Shown: positions 9,546 to 19,150, counted from the stretch's first letter. The stretch: 56,583 bases of DNA from Prevotella sp. (GCA_023663025.1 JAMPIC010000014.1:1-56583); one strand, 5' to 3'. Program-made: numbers and translations. Notes: generated by a model from the sequence alone, not told the origin.

Positions 9546-9890
9546 ATGGAAGATTGCCTTTTCTGTAAAATAATCGCGGGGGAGATCCCGAGCACAAAGG
9601 TGTACGAGGACGAGTTCGTCTATGCCTTTAAGGACATTAACCCTCTTGCGCCCGTCCATATTTTGGCAGTTCCCAAGAACCACATCTCGGGAGCAAACGA
9701 GATAACCGGGGAAAATTCCGCCGTAGTCTCAAAAATCTTTGAAGCCGCGGCAAAAATTGCCAAGGAGCAGGGCATTGCCGAGGAGGGTTTCAGAATTGTC
9801 ACAAACTGCGGCGAAAACGGCTGTCAGAGCGTGAAGCACCTGCATTTCCACATTTTGGGCGGAAGAAAACTCGACGTTACAATGGGATAG
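9546..9890 (+). CDS. HIT family nucleotide-binding protein (HinT-like)
   Basis: The 114-residue product is a complete HIT-fold protein of the HinT/PKCI type, which hydrolyses nucleoside phosphoramidates and adenylated intermediates. The diagnostic histidine triad HLHFHILGG is near the C-terminus. The N-terminus CLFCKIIAGEIPS matches the family, including the CxxC often seen there. AAGGAG sits 9 bases upstream of the ATG. It follows alaS by 27 bases, a sensible pairing because HinT enzymes act on aminoacyl-adenylates released by synthetases; that functional link is inference. Confidence 0.93.
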   Translation: MEDCLFCKIIAGEIPSTKVYEDEFVYAFKDINPLAPVHILAVPKNHISGANEITGENSAVVSKIFEAAAKIAKEQGIAEEGFRIVTNCGENGCQSVKHLHFHILGGRKLDVTMG

Positions 9891-9918
9891 GTTTCGGCGG
9901 AGAAAGGACTGACTTTCT

Positions 9919-12036
9919 ATGAAACGGAAAATGGCGTATATCGGATCGTCTTATCTGATAGGACTGTTTTCCGCCTCATTTCTCAGCAGAAGCGTCAATT
10001 TGGCGGCTGCCGCAGTTATCGTGTTATCTGCGGTTTCCGCCATTGCCGTTTACGGAAAAAGATACCTTAAAGCCGCGGTCTGCCTGTTCAGCGCGGCGGT
10101 GGGTATGCTTCTCTACGGCGGATACGACCTTTTGGTATACGAAAATATTGTTAAGTACGATGGCTGCGATGTGGAGCTTGAGGGTACAATATCCGATTTC
10201 AGTGAGTACAGCGGGGACATTACGCTTTTTACCGTCAAGGGCGTTATAAACGGAGACGTGTCCGCCGAGTTGACCTTTTTCGCCGACAGCTCCGACGCTC
10301 AGATCGGCGACAGGATAAACGTTGCGGGAAAAGCTGCGGTTTTCGAGGACAGCTACAAATTCCCCGCAAAGTCTTACAATAAGGCGAAAGGCGTTTATCT
10401 GCGGCTGAACAACGCGTCGGTGTTAAGCTGTACTCATAAAAAATTTTCTCTGAAACGCGTTGTCAACAGCTATCGCGAATATATCCTCGGCGTTATCAAC
10501 GACAGAATGGACGGCGACTGCGCGGCAGTAATGACCGCAATGCTTTTCGGAGACAAATCCGCTATAGACAGCAGCGAAAAGACGCTGATGTACCGCGCGG
10601 GCATAGGTCATATAATGGCTGTGTCGGGAGTGCATTTGTCCGTCGTCTGCTCGCTTTTCTGGTTTGTGATATCCCGTCTGCCGGTCAACCGGTATATCCG
10701 TTTCGGACTTCTCATGATACCGGTGCTGTGCTTCGTGATGCTGGCGGGAATGTCCAATTCCGTTATCAGAGCGGCTATAATGATCGCGCTGGTCTACGGA
10801 GCGGGTCTTTTCCGCAGACGGGCGGATACCTTTAATTCTCTCGGTATAGCCGTCATTCTGCTGACGGCGGCTTCTCCCTTTGCGGTCAGGGACGCTTCGT
10901 TTCTGCTTTCCGTGTGCGGAGTTTTCGGCATAGGCGTTGCCGCTCCGGCGGTCACCGACGAAATCGAAAAGAAGCATAAGCTTAACGGAATCGCAAAATC
11001 GTTCATTGCCTCGGTTTGCGTAATGACGGTGATATTTCCCGTAACAATGCTGTTTTTCGACGAGGTGTCGGCTGTGTCTCCGATTTCAAACCTGATACTC
11101 CTGCCGGTGTGCACCGCCGTACTTGCGGGCGGCATTGCCGTAATGCTTACGGGAGGACTTGCCATCGCGGCAGTTCCCATACTGACGGTCTGCAATTTGT
11201 GCTGCCGCGCGGTGATAGTTATTTCCGAATTTATCGGACGGCTGCGGTTCGCGTATATTCCCTTGGGAAGCGATTTTGTGCGCACCGTAAATATTATTGC
11301 CGTGGCTGCGGCGGCTCTGTTCCTGCTTATATTCGGGAAAAAGAAACGCGGCGCGGTTTTCTCCGTGTGTATGCTTGCGGCGGCGATGATTTTTTCGGGA
11401 CTGTACAAATACATACCCGACGGAAAAATAACAGTCGCCGTACTTAAAGAGGGCAGCTCCGTGACGGCTGTCATACATGACAAATCCCACGCCTGCGTGA
11501 TAGACCTCAAAAACGGCGGGGGAGCGGCGGCTTCCGTTGTGAAATATCTTAACAGAAGCGGAATTTACAGGATCGGCGCGCTTGTTCTGAACGAGGACGT
11601 TAATACCTCCATGCCGGTATATTCAAACAGCTTGAAGCTTTTCGACGTGGATACGGTTTTTGTCCCCGAAAACAAAATGTGGCTGGCTGAAAGCTATTAT
11701 TCCATAGATATCGGCGCTTACAGCAGCGGCGGAAGTCTGACCTCCGACGGTTATACAGTTAGCTTTGAAGAGGACGGCGTGCTGACCGCAAGCGTTTTCG
11801 GCGCGGATATAATAATGTACGGCTCGGACTCTGAGTTCGACAGGGAAATTCCCTGCAGCGCGGCGGTAAGGTACAGCGGCAGGAAAGCCGGCGGCGACGC
11901 GGATTCCGGTATAATCGCCGCCATGGACAGCGGCGCGGAAGTGCTTGTCAAAAGCGGCACAGAGGTCTTTATAGGCAAAAACGTAAAATTTGCCGTAAAC
12001 AGGGACGGAACGGTAAGTCCCTCGGAAGTAAAGTGA
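9919..12036 (+). CDS. ComEC/Rec2-family membrane protein with degenerate metallo-beta-lactamase domain
   Basis: The 705-residue product has N-terminal membrane segments, an OB-like extracytoplasmic part (residues ~70-180), then the ComEC competence domain with GIGHIMAVSGVHLSV and many helices to about residue 500. ComEC forms the channel for single-stranded DNA entry. The C-terminal ~190 residues sit where the beta-lactamase-like nuclease domain belongs. However, the metal-binding HxHxDH is absent: the matching strand reads IGALVLNEDVNTSMPVY. The domain is therefore unlikely to bind metal or cut DNA. The gene sits 28 bases after the HIT gene and 13 bases before holA, with GAGAAAGGA before its ATG. 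comEC next to holA is a common Firmicute arrangement. Confidence 0.88.
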   Translation: MKRKMAYIGSSYLIGLFSASFLSRSVNLAAAAVIVLSAVSAIAVYGKRYLKAAVCLFSAAVGMLLYGGYDLLVYENIVKYDGCDVELEGTISDFSEYSGDITLFTVKGVINGDVSAELTFFADSSDAQIGDRINVAGKAAVFEDSYKFPAKSYNKAKGVYLRLNNASVLSCTHKKFSLKRVVNSYREYILGVINDRMDGDCAAVMTAMLFGDKSAIDSSEKTLMYRAGIGHIMAVSGVHLSVVCSLFWFVISRLPVNRYIRFGLLMIPVLCFVMLAGMSNSVIRAAIMIALVYGAGLFRRRADTFNSLGIAVILLTAASPFAVRDASFLLSVCGVFGIGVAAPAVTDEIEKKHKLNGIAKSFIASVCVMTVIFPVTMLFFDEVSAVSPISNLILLPVCTAVLAGGIAVMLTGGLAIAAVPILTVCNLCCRAVIVISEFIGRLRFAYIPLGSDFVRTVNIIAVAAAALFLLIFGKKKRGAVFSVCMLAAAMIFSGLYKYIPDGKITVAVLKEGSSVTAVIHDKSHACVIDLKNGGGAAASVVKYLNRSGIYRIGALVLNEDVNTSMPVYSNSLKLFDVDTVFVPENKMWLAESYYSIDIGAYSSGGSLTSDGYTVSFEEDGVLTASVFGADIIMYGSDSEFDREIPCSAAVRYSGRKAGGDADSGIIAAMDSGAEVLVKSGTEVFIGKNVKFAVNRDGTVSPSEVK

Positions 12037-12049
12037 AAGGAGCCGCGGT

Positions 12050-13099
12050 ATGGCTGTTGTAACGGAAAGCGACCTGAAGCTTGCGGTCAAGAACCGAAGC
12101 TTTTGCAGAGCGTATTATTTTTACGGCAAGGACATTGCTGCGGTGGAAAAATACACCAAAGCCATCGTTTCGAGAGCCGTTAAAAAAGAGGACGAGACCT
12201 ATAATCTCCACGCCTTTGACGGAAAGAATTTCGATATAGACGGGTTTTCCGACGCCTGCGAGGCTCTGCCCGTTTTTGCGGACTATGTGTGCTGTACGGT
12301 CTGCGACCTGAACGCGGAGGGTCTGTCCGCCGACGTTTTGAAACGGATAACGGATATCACAGCCGACCTGCCCGAAACGACCGTCCTTATCTTTTACTAC
12401 ACCTCTGTGGACGTTACCGACGGAAAAAAGTTCCTCACAGCCAAGAACAAAAAGCTTGCGGACGCTGTGGGAAAAGCCGGCGGAGTGTGCAATTTCGCCC
12501 TTAAAACGCCCTCCGTTTTGGCAAAGGAAATAATGGCGAAGGTTTCCAAGGAGGGCTGCGGCATATCCCGGGAGGCGGCAGCTTTTTTGGCGGAGCAGTG
12601 CTCCTGCAACGCGCTGGCGATCGAAAACGAGATCGAAAAGCTGACCGCGTATGCGGCGGGGAACGAGATCACGGTCGATACGGTAAAGATGATGTCCCCG
12701 AGACAGATCGAGACCACTTCTTTCGACCTTGCCCGCGCCATCACCCGTATGGACGCCAAAACAGCCATGCGGCTGTTAAACGACCTTGCCGAGGAAAAGA
12801 CCGAGCCGATAGCCATTCTGTACGCCGTAACGGGAAATATGCTCGACCTGTACCGGGCGCGTGCGGCAGCGTCCTGCCGAAAGACCGCCGGGGACGTCAA
12901 GGAGGATTTCGGCTACGCCAAAAACGTGGGATTTCGTGTGGACAACGCTTTCCGCGACGTTCAGAAGATTTCCATGCCCCATCTGAGAATGTGCGTGAAA
13001 GTCCTTGCGGAGACGGACAGCGCCATGAAATCCATGAAAACAGACCCGATGATACTGCTTGAGGAAGCTGTCGTCAAAATGCTGAAATTCAGGAACTGA
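12050..13099 (+). CDS. holA: DNA polymerase III subunit delta
   Basis: The 349-residue product fits HolA, the clamp-loader subunit that opens the sliding clamp. It begins with an AAA+-like domain (YYFYGKD near the start, where the Walker A loop is degenerate, as usual for delta). The middle helices include the conserved AIENEIEKL and the segment that samples PIAILYAVTGNMLDLYRAR. AAGGAG precedes the ATG by 7 bases. It lies 13 bases after the ComEC-like gene and 20 bases before the toprim gene, in a comEC-holA order often seen in Firmicutes. Confidence 0.93.
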   Translation: MAVVTESDLKLAVKNRSFCRAYYFYGKDIAAVEKYTKAIVSRAVKKEDETYNLHAFDGKNFDIDGFSDACEALPVFADYVCCTVCDLNAEGLSADVLKRITDITADLPETTVLIFYYTSVDVTDGKKFLTAKNKKLADAVGKAGGVCNFALKTPSVLAKEIMAKVSKEGCGISREAAAFLAEQCSCNALAIENEIEKLTAYAAGNEITVDTVKMMSPRQIETTSFDLARAITRMDAKTAMRLLNDLAEEKTEPIAILYAVTGNMLDLYRARAAASCRKTAGDVKEDFGYAKNVGFRVDNAFRDVQKISMPHLRMCVKVLAETDSAMKSMKTDPMILLEEAVVKMLKFRN

Positions 13100-13119
13100 C
13101 TAAGGAAAGGCGCGCGCGT

Positions 13120-13731
13120 ATGCTTCATGTAAAACAAGCGGTGATTGTCGAGGGAAAGTACGACAAAATAAAGCTCAGCTCGGTGATAGACGGCGTGATA
13201 ATTCCCACGAACGGCTTCACCGTGTTCAAAAATAAGGAGACCCTTGCGCTGATACGGTATTTCGCCGAAACTACGGGAATAATAATCCTTACCGATTCGG
13301 ACGCGGCGGGGTTCAAGATACGCTCCTTTCTGAAAGGCGCGGTGGGAAAGGGCGAGATACTTAACGTCTACGTCCCCGACATTTTCGGCAAGGAAAAGCG
13401 CAAAGCCGTCCCCTCAAAGGAGGGCAAGCTGGGCGTCGAGGGCATGGATAAGGAAATAATCCTCGAAGCCTTCCGCAAGGCGGGGATAACAGCCGAGGAG
13501 GGACGTTCCGACCGCGAGCCGATAACCAAGCTCGATCTGTACGAATGCGGTCTCAGCGGCGGGAAAAATTCCTCCGCAATGCGGAAAAAGCTGCTTGCGG
13601 AGCTGAAGCTGCCCGAGCTTCTGACCGCCTCGGGAATGACGGATATCCTTAACACAATGATGAGCAGACGGGAATTTTACGAGCTTGCGGAAAAGCTGAA
13701 CAAATCAACCGGCGGGGAGGAACAGTCCTAA
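13120..13731 (+). CDS. Toprim domain protein, RNase M5-like (DUF4093 type)
   Basis: The 203-residue product has a toprim fold: VIVEGKYD carries the general-base Glu and ILTDSDAAG the metal-binding DxD. The C-terminal half is charged and matches the extension seen with RNase M5-type toprim proteins, which mature 5S rRNA. RNase M5 proper is usually a little shorter, so this may be a paralogue of unproven substrate. GGAAAGG precedes the ATG. It lies between holA and the MBOAT gene with gaps of 20 and 2 bases. Confidence 0.75.
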   Translation: MLHVKQAVIVEGKYDKIKLSSVIDGVIIPTNGFTVFKNKETLALIRYFAETTGIIILTDSDAAGFKIRSFLKGAVGKGEILNVYVPDIFGKEKRKAVPSKEGKLGVEGMDKEIILEAFRKAGITAEEGRSDREPITKLDLYECGLSGGKNSSAMRKKLLAELKLPELLTASGMTDILNTMMSRREFYELAEKLNKSTGGEEQS

Positions 13732-13733
13732 AA

Positions 13734-15233
13734 ATGGTATTTTCAAGTCTGACGTTTTTATATTATTTTCTGCCGATAGTTTTATTGGTATATATTTTCC
13801 TGCCCAATACGGCGGCGATACCGCTGCCGAGGGGCAGAACCCTTGTCATACCCGCAAGAAACCTCCTCATACTGCTTTCGGGATTTTTCTTCTACGCCTG
13901 GGGAGAACCCTTTTATGTGATCATTATGCTTTTCTCCACGTTGATAGACTACACCGCCGGGCGGTTAATGGCGAGGTTTGACGAAAGTCCCGCCAAGCGC
14001 AGAGCATGCCTTATAGCGTCCGTCTGCATGAACGTGGGTCTGCTGGCAGTGTTCAAGTACAGCGATTTCCTTATAGACACGGTGAACGGCATTTTCGGCG
14101 CGAAGATCACAAATCCCGTGATACTGGCGAACAGGGCGATAAACGGCGTTTACAGCTTCGGTCTCAGCGAGAGCCGCGTCGCGCTGCCTATAGGCATATC
14201 GTTCTATACATTTCAGTCCATGTCCTACACGATCGACCTGTATCTGCGCAACATCAAGGTGCAGAAAAGCTTCGTGAGCTTTACGTCCTACGTTACGCTT
14301 TTCCCACAGATCGTGGCGGGACCTATCGTCCGCTATGAGGACGTCGCCGCCGAGCTTGACGAGCGCACAGTAAACATCAACAAGATCAGCGAGGGCATAT
14401 GCAAATTCGTCAAGGGACTTGCCAAAAAAGTCCTGCTGGCAAACAACATAGGCGTGATATGGACGCAGATCAAGGCCATGGACTACGGCGAGATAAGCGC
14501 GGCGACCGCCTGGACAGGCATTCTGGCGTTTACCTTCCAGATTTATTTCGACTTTTCGGGGTACTCCGATATGGCTGTGGGACTGGGCAAAATGCTGGGC
14601 TTCAATTTCCCGAAGAACTTCGACCATCCATACCTGTCCCGTTCCGTAAGCGAGTTCTGGCGCAGATGGCACATCACCCTCGGCACTTGGTTCAGGGAGT
14701 ACGTCTATATCCCCCTCGGCGGAAACCGCAAGGGCAAGGGAAAAACTTTCCGCAATCTGCTGATAGTCTGGGGACTTACGGGTCTTTGGCACGGCGCAAG
14801 CTGGAATTTTATCCTGTGGGGACTTTACTTCGGCGTGCTTATCATCATCGAGCGGGTCGGCTGGGGAAACGTGCTGAAAAAGCTTCCCGCCGCCGTGAGC
14901 ACGCTCTGTACATTCCTGACAGTTGTGTTCGGCTGGGTGCTTTTCGATACGGACACGCTTTCCGACGCGGGACGTTTCTTTAAGGCGATGTTCGGCGCGA
15001 ACGGTCTCGGGGACAGCACAGCGGCATACTTCGCCGCCTCGAATGCCGTTATATTCCTGATTTGCATAGCTGCCTCCACAGAACTGTTCGGAAAGCTTAC
15101 GGCGTTTTTCCGAAAGAAAAAGAGAAAGCTTTACGCGGGCGTTACTCCCGCCGTGACGGCTGTAACGCTGCTGCTGTGTACAGCTTATCTTGTGGACGCG
15201 ACCTACAATCCGTTCCTGTATTTCAGGTTCTGA
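13734..15233 (+). CDS. MBOAT family O-acyltransferase (AlgI/DltB-like)
   Basis: The 499-residue polytopic protein belongs to the membrane-bound O-acyltransferases that pass acetyl groups across the membrane to cell-surface polymers. The core motif EFWRRWHITLGTWFREYVY and the catalytic-histidine region GLWHGASWNFILWG are intact. Helices cover nearly the whole length. GGGGAGG lies about 14 bases before the ATG, just inside the end of the previous gene (gap 2). The DHHW protein directly downstream is the usual partner in AlgI/AlgJ-like systems. The acceptor polymer cannot be told from sequence. Confidence 0.92.
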   Translation: MVFSSLTFLYYFLPIVLLVYIFLPNTAAIPLPRGRTLVIPARNLLILLSGFFFYAWGEPFYVIIMLFSTLIDYTAGRLMARFDESPAKRRACLIASVCMNVGLLAVFKYSDFLIDTVNGIFGAKITNPVILANRAINGVYSFGLSESRVALPIGISFYTFQSMSYTIDLYLRNIKVQKSFVSFTSYVTLFPQIVAGPIVRYEDVAAELDERTVNINKISEGICKFVKGLAKKVLLANNIGVIWTQIKAMDYGEISAATAWTGILAFTFQIYFDFSGYSDMAVGLGKMLGFNFPKNFDHPYLSRSVSEFWRRWHITLGTWFREYVYIPLGGNRKGKGKTFRNLLIVWGLTGLWHGASWNFILWGLYFGVLIIIERVGWGNVLKKLPAAVSTLCTFLTVVFGWVLFDTDTLSDAGRFFKAMFGANGLGDSTAAYFAASNAVIFLICIAASTELFGKLTAFFRKKKRKLYAGVTPAVTAVTLLLCTAYLVDATYNPFLYFRF

Positions 15234-15258
15234 AACGGGGAACAGAAAGGATATGCCA

Positions 15259-16410
15259 ATGAAAAAGCCAAAGCTGAATGTTTCAAGCTTAGTAAACTGC
15301 GCGGTGTTTTTCGCCATACTGATAACGCTGCCCGTAGCAACTGCTCTGCTGCCTAAGAAAGAGCGTTCCGAAACGGAGAACAAGACGCTTCAGAAAATGC
15401 CCGAAATATCCGCAAAGACGGTTTACAGCAGAAGCTATATGAACGATCTGGAAACCTACGTTTCCGACCATTTTGCGGGACGTCTCGGCTGGATAAAGTC
15501 AAAAACGGTGCTTGAAACTTCTCTGGGAAAGCGGGAGAGAAACGGTATCTATATACTGAAAAACCGTCTGGTGGAGAAGATATCCGAGCCGGACTATGAG
15601 TCCATCGACAAGAGTATTTCGGCGATAAATAAATTTGCCTTGGAAAACGACGTTCCCGTGTTTCTGATGATAGTCCCCACTTCGGCGGAGATCTATTCGG
15701 AGGAGCTGCCGAAAAACGCTCCCAATCCCAATCAGCGGGACGTTATCAACTATGTTTACCGCAGCTTCGGCAAGGAAGTCACCACCCTTGACGTTTACCC
15801 CGTTATGGAGACGAACAAATTCCGGTACGTCTACTACCGCACCGACCACCACTGGACGACCTTGGGCGCGTACCTTGCCTATGCCGCCGCAGGAAAGAAA
15901 ATGGGCTATACGCCGCTTCCCGAGGACAGATACGACATAGAGCACGCTTCCGACGAGTTTCAGGGGACGTTTTATTCCAAAGCGCTGTACGACAAAGTGG
16001 AAAAGGACACTCTCGATATCTGGCGGCTTGCCGGCGGAGAAGCCGCTCATGAGGTGTCCGTCACCTCAAGATACGGCGAAGAACCGCAGCTTTACGGCAG
16101 TATGTACTTCCGCGAATATCTCGGCGTAAAGGACAAATACTCCGCGTTCCTCGGCACAAACGCGCCTATAGTTACGGTAAAGACCGGGAACGACGGCGGA
16201 AAGCTGCTCATTTTCAAGGACTCCTACGCCCACTGCTACGCGCCGTTCCTGACGGAGCACTACTCGGAGATAACCCTTGTGGATTTAAGATATATACAAA
16301 TTTCTTATAAGCAGCTTTTTGACCCCGAAGAGTACGATCAGGTTCTTTTCCTCTACAATGCGTCCTCGTTTATGAGCGATACCGACCTGCGCAAGCTTGC
16401 TTACGATTAA
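15259..16410 (+). CDS. DHHW family extracytoplasmic protein (AlgJ/AlgX-like O-acetylation partner)
   Basis: The 383-residue product has one N-terminal membrane anchor (residues ~12-30) and an extracytoplasmic SGNH-hydrolase-like domain. The signature TDHHWTTLGAY is present, and FKDSYAH near the C-terminus carries the likely nucleophilic Ser region. These proteins receive acetyl groups from the MBOAT partner, here 25 bases upstream. AGAAAGG favours the ATG at 15259 (8-base spacing) over the ATG at 15253 or longer extensions. No third gene of the system follows, as transcription appears to end around 16424-16635. Confidence 0.88.
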   Translation: MKKPKLNVSSLVNCAVFFAILITLPVATALLPKKERSETENKTLQKMPEISAKTVYSRSYMNDLETYVSDHFAGRLGWIKSKTVLETSLGKRERNGIYILKNRLVEKISEPDYESIDKSISAINKFALENDVPVFLMIVPTSAEIYSEELPKNAPNPNQRDVINYVYRSFGKEVTTLDVYPVMETNKFRYVYYRTDHHWTTLGAYLAYAAAGKKMGYTPLPEDRYDIEHASDEFQGTFYSKALYDKVEKDTLDIWRLAGGEAAHEVSVTSRYGEEPQLYGSMYFREYLGVKDKYSAFLGTNAPIVTVKTGNDGGKLLIFKDSYAHCYAPFLTEHYSEITLVDLRYIQISYKQLFDPEEYDQVLFLYNASSFMSDTDLRKLAYD

Positions 16411-16765
16411 CCGATTTTATTTCGCCGCATAAACTGAATTAACGGGCAGTAACGGTTTATGCGGCTGAAGTGGTATGCGGTCCGTCCCGCAAACGGGCAG
16501 ACCCAAAGCTTTCCGAAAGCGCAGACAGACGCATACCCGTAGGGGAGCTTCGGCAAAAAAGCGTACCCCGTGATTCCCGTATACTATAGATTTGGGTCAA
16601 ATGTCAATTTTTTGGCATTTGACCTTGATTTTTTTCGGAAAATGTAATATAATATAATGAGGTGTGATTTTTTAATGCTTTTTATGACTTGAATATGTAC
16701 AAAGTTTTACATTTTGGGAACGGAAAGGTACAAGATCACGCACACTCGTTTCGGAGGATCGTACT
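16411..16765. other. Intergenic region before rpe
   Basis: It contains a stem GCCGCATAAAC (16424-16434) with its exact complement at 16455-16465, then the terminator at 16595, then an AT-rich leader with a TATAAT at 16653-16658 but no good -35. No gene was seen. Confidence 0.5.
16595..16635 (+). terminator. Terminator upstream of rpe
   Basis: GGTCAAATG (16595-16603) and CATTTGACC (16616-16624) form a 9-bp stem, followed by a T-tract at 16629-16635. It separates the acetylation genes from rpe. Confidence 0.75.
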
Positions 16766-17413
16766 GTGGAAAAAATTGTGTCGGCTTCTATTTTAAGCGC
16801 CGATTTCCTGAATTTGGGAAGTGAAATAAAAAGAGCGGAGGGCGCAGGCTGCCGCTATATCCATTTCGACGTTATGGACGGCGTGTTCGTCCCGAACATA
16901 AGCTACGGTCTGCCGGTGCTGAAAGCCGTGTCAAGGACGGCAAGCGCGGTTCTTGACGTTCATCTGATGATAACCGACCCTTTGAGGTACGCGGAAAAAT
17001 TCGCCGAAAACGGCGCGGACATAATAACGTTCCATATCGAATCCAAGTCCGATACCGCCGAAACAATAGAGGCTATCCGTTCTTTGGGAAAAAAGGCGGG
17101 ATTGGCTCTGAAGCCGGGCACGCCCCTGTCCGAGGCGGAAAAGTACATTGACATGATAGATATGCTGCTGATAATGACGGTAGAGCCGGGCTTCGGCGGA
17201 CAGAGTTTCATACCCGAGATGAGGGAAAAGATCGCTGCGGCGAAAAAGCTCATAGCGGACAGGGGACTTGACGTTCTCATAGAGGTGGACGGCGGGATAA
17301 ACGGCAGTACAGCCGAGACCGTGAAAAACGCGGGCGCGGACGTTCTTGTGGCGGGGTCGTACCTGTTCAAAGCGCGGGATATCGGCGCGGCGGCGCGCAT
17401 TCTGGCGGAATAA
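16766..17413 (+). CDS. rpe: Ribulose-phosphate 3-epimerase
   Basis: The 215-residue TIM barrel interconverts ribulose-5-phosphate and xylulose-5-phosphate in the pentose phosphate pathway. Family motifs are intact: SASILSADFLNLG, HFDVMDGVFVPNIS, VHLMI, MTVEPGFGGQSF and EVDGGING. These carry the metal-binding His/Asp residues and phosphate loop. The start is GTG with GGAGG eight bases upstream. The RnfD-like gene begins 28 bases after the stop, so rpe probably heads that transcript. The pairing has no obvious metabolic logic. Confidence 0.96.
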   Translation: MEKIVSASILSADFLNLGSEIKRAEGAGCRYIHFDVMDGVFVPNISYGLPVLKAVSRTASAVLDVHLMITDPLRYAEKFAENGADIITFHIESKSDTAETIEAIRSLGKKAGLALKPGTPLSEAEKYIDMIDMLLIMTVEPGFGGQSFIPEMREKIAAAKKLIADRGLDVLIEVDGGINGSTAETVKNAGADVLVAGSYLFKARDIGAAARILAE

Positions 17414-17441
17414 AAATACGAACGAGGAGTTTCTTCGGCTT

Positions 17442-18464
17442 ATGGAGTTTAAAAGAAAACCCGAATTCAATATAATGACGGACATGCTTATCGTGCTGCT
17501 GGCGGCGGCGGTCATGGCGTTATATTACTACGGTATGAGAGCTGCGGCTGTGATAGCGGTAACGGTCATTGTAAGCGCGGCGGCGGATTTGATCTGCCTG
17601 CGGCTGAGAAAAAAAGAGCGGGACAAAAAGGACTTGTCCGCGCTGCTGACGGGACTTACGCTGGGACTGATGATGTCCGCGTCCGTTCCGTATCTTGAAG
17701 CGGCAGCGGCGGCGATATTTGCGGTTGTGATCGCAAAGCACGCTTTCGGCGGTCACGGCTGCGAGATATTCAACCCTGCGGCGGTGGGATTTCTGTTCGC
17801 TTCGCTGTGCTTTCCCGAAAATATGCTTACATATCCGCGTTTTTTTGCCGATATACCCATGTCCTCGGTAGTACCGTCGGATATCCTTACCCAATCGATG
17901 GACAAGACTTTCCTTGTTACGGGAACGTCCTCCGTGTCGCTGATAGACGTGCTTACGGGCAGGTTTACGGGTCCTATGGGGACGGGCTTCGTTGTGGTGC
18001 TTGCGGTTGCGGCGGCGTTTCTTATGGTAAGGCGTTCCATATCCGCGATAACCTTTTTCACGGAGTTTGCGGTCATGGGACTGTACGCGTTCATACGCTA
18101 TGATTTCGACCCGATGTCTGTGCTGTACTTCTTTGCGGGAGGAATGACGCTTTTCGGCATGATATTCCTGTCCTGCGATTACAGCGTTATCCCGAAAACG
18201 GCAAGCTCGCGGTTTCTGTACGGACTGACCGTAAGCGTGTGCATGATAATGTTCTGTCAGTATTCGGGAACGGAAAACGCTGTCGTATATGCGGTAATAA
18301 TATCGTCCCCAATAGGGATAGAGCTTGACAGGAGGGCGCTTTCCTTTGCGGATATGCTTAAAAAGCGCAGGAAAAGAAAGAGTCTGCTCGGTTCAAAGAA
18401 CAAGCTTTTGGGAAGTATCAGCGAAACGCTGGAAATGCTTGACAAGGATAACAAACATAAATAA
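17442..18464 (+). CDS. RnfD-like membrane subunit with altered flavin site
   Basis: The 340-residue polytopic protein matches the RnfD/NqrB family, including the hallmark KHAFGGHGCEIFNPAAVG near residues 99-116. In canonical RnfD an FMN is linked to the Thr of an SGAT-type motif. The corresponding stretch here reads VTGTSSVS (Thr160-Gly161-Thr162-Ser163), so the acceptor position is Ser and the conserved Ala-Thr is lost. GAGGAG supports the ATG at 17442 rather than an upstream in-frame ATG inside rpe. rnfG, which normally follows rnfD, is missing: an RnfE-like gene starts 14 bases later. Function is likely changed relative to the ion-pumping Rnf complex. Confidence 0.85.
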   Translation: MEFKRKPEFNIMTDMLIVLLAAAVMALYYYGMRAAAVIAVTVIVSAAADLICLRLRKKERDKKDLSALLTGLTLGLMMSASVPYLEAAAAAIFAVVIAKHAFGGHGCEIFNPAAVGFLFASLCFPENMLTYPRFFADIPMSSVVPSDILTQSMDKTFLVTGTSSVSLIDVLTGRFTGPMGTGFVVVLAVAAAFLMVRRSISAITFFTEFAVMGLYAFIRYDFDPMSVLYFFAGGMTLFGMIFLSCDYSVIPKTASSRFLYGLTVSVCMIMFCQYSGTENAVVYAVIISSPIGIELDRRALSFADMLKKRRKRKSLLGSKNKLLGSISETLEMLDKDNKHK

Positions 18465-18478
18465 CGGGAGAGTTGATT

Positions 18479-19135
18479 GTGAACAGCGCCAATAATAACA
18501 ATAACGGAAACAGCGGCAGTAACAGCGGCAGCAACAGCTGCAAAAAAATAATGCTGAACGGTCTGCTGAACAAAAATCCCATTCTGGTAAGCGGAATGGT
18601 CATTGCGCCCGTGATCGTGCTGGCAAACAATTTCAGCGGCGCGGTTACGCTGGTGATCTCGTTTTCTCTGATAACCTTTTTCACGCTGCTCGTGTCGTCC
18701 TTTGTGCCGAAGAGCATCGTCTACACGATAAGGATAATCCTCTATACGCTGATAGGCGCACTTGTGTATGTGCCTGCGGTCATACTGCTGGAATACCTTA
18801 TGCCGGACAGCGTTGAGGCTATGGGGATATTTTTTCCCCTGTTAATAACCAATAGCTTTATAGTTACCCGCTCGGAATCAATATTTTTTACGGAAACAAA
18901 AGGCAAAATGCTTCTGGATATAGTGTTCTGCATACTCGGCTACGACGCGGCGGTGCTGATTTTCGCGGCTGTGCGGGAAATACTCGCTTCGGGCACGATA
19001 GGCGGAAAGATGATAGGAATGCCCGCTTACTTCGGAGTATTTGAACGTCCCTTCGGCGGCTTTATCCTGCTGGGACTTTTCGCCGCTCTGTTCAGAAATA
19101 TTCTCCTGCTCGCAAAGCGGGTAAGCCGGAAATAG
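18479..19135 (+). CDS. RnfE-like membrane subunit lacking both cluster cysteines
   Basis: The 218-residue protein has the NqrD/RnfE six-helix fold (NPILVSGMVIAP, LLITNSFIVTRSE, GYDAAVLIFAAVREIL). In Rnf/Nqr the two half-helix motifs GLCP and TNC each give one Cys to the membrane [2Fe-2S] cluster. Here they are Ala43 and Ser126. The first 20 residues are a low-complexity Asn/Gly/Ser tail not typical of the family. The GTG at 18479 is preferred over the TTG at 18473 because the GGGAG is 8 bases away. It lies between the RnfD-like and RnfA-like genes. Confidence 0.85.
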   Translation: MNSANNNNNGNSGSNSGSNSCKKIMLNGLLNKNPILVSGMVIAPVIVLANNFSGAVTLVISFSLITFFTLLVSSFVPKSIVYTIRIILYTLIGALVYVPAVILLEYLMPDSVEAMGIFFPLLITNSFIVTRSESIFFTETKGKMLLDIVFCILGYDAAVLIFAAVREILASGTIGGKMIGMPAYFGVFERPFGGFILLGLFAALFRNILLLAKRVSRK

Positions 19136-19150
19136 GGGAGGCTCAAAGAT

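Noticed and set aside
13965..15383. 472-codon open frame on the minus strand opposite the MBOAT gene
   Set aside because: It lies fully opposite a well-supported membrane protein gene, has biased His/Arg/Asp composition and no ribosome site. It is a shadow of GC-rich codon use.
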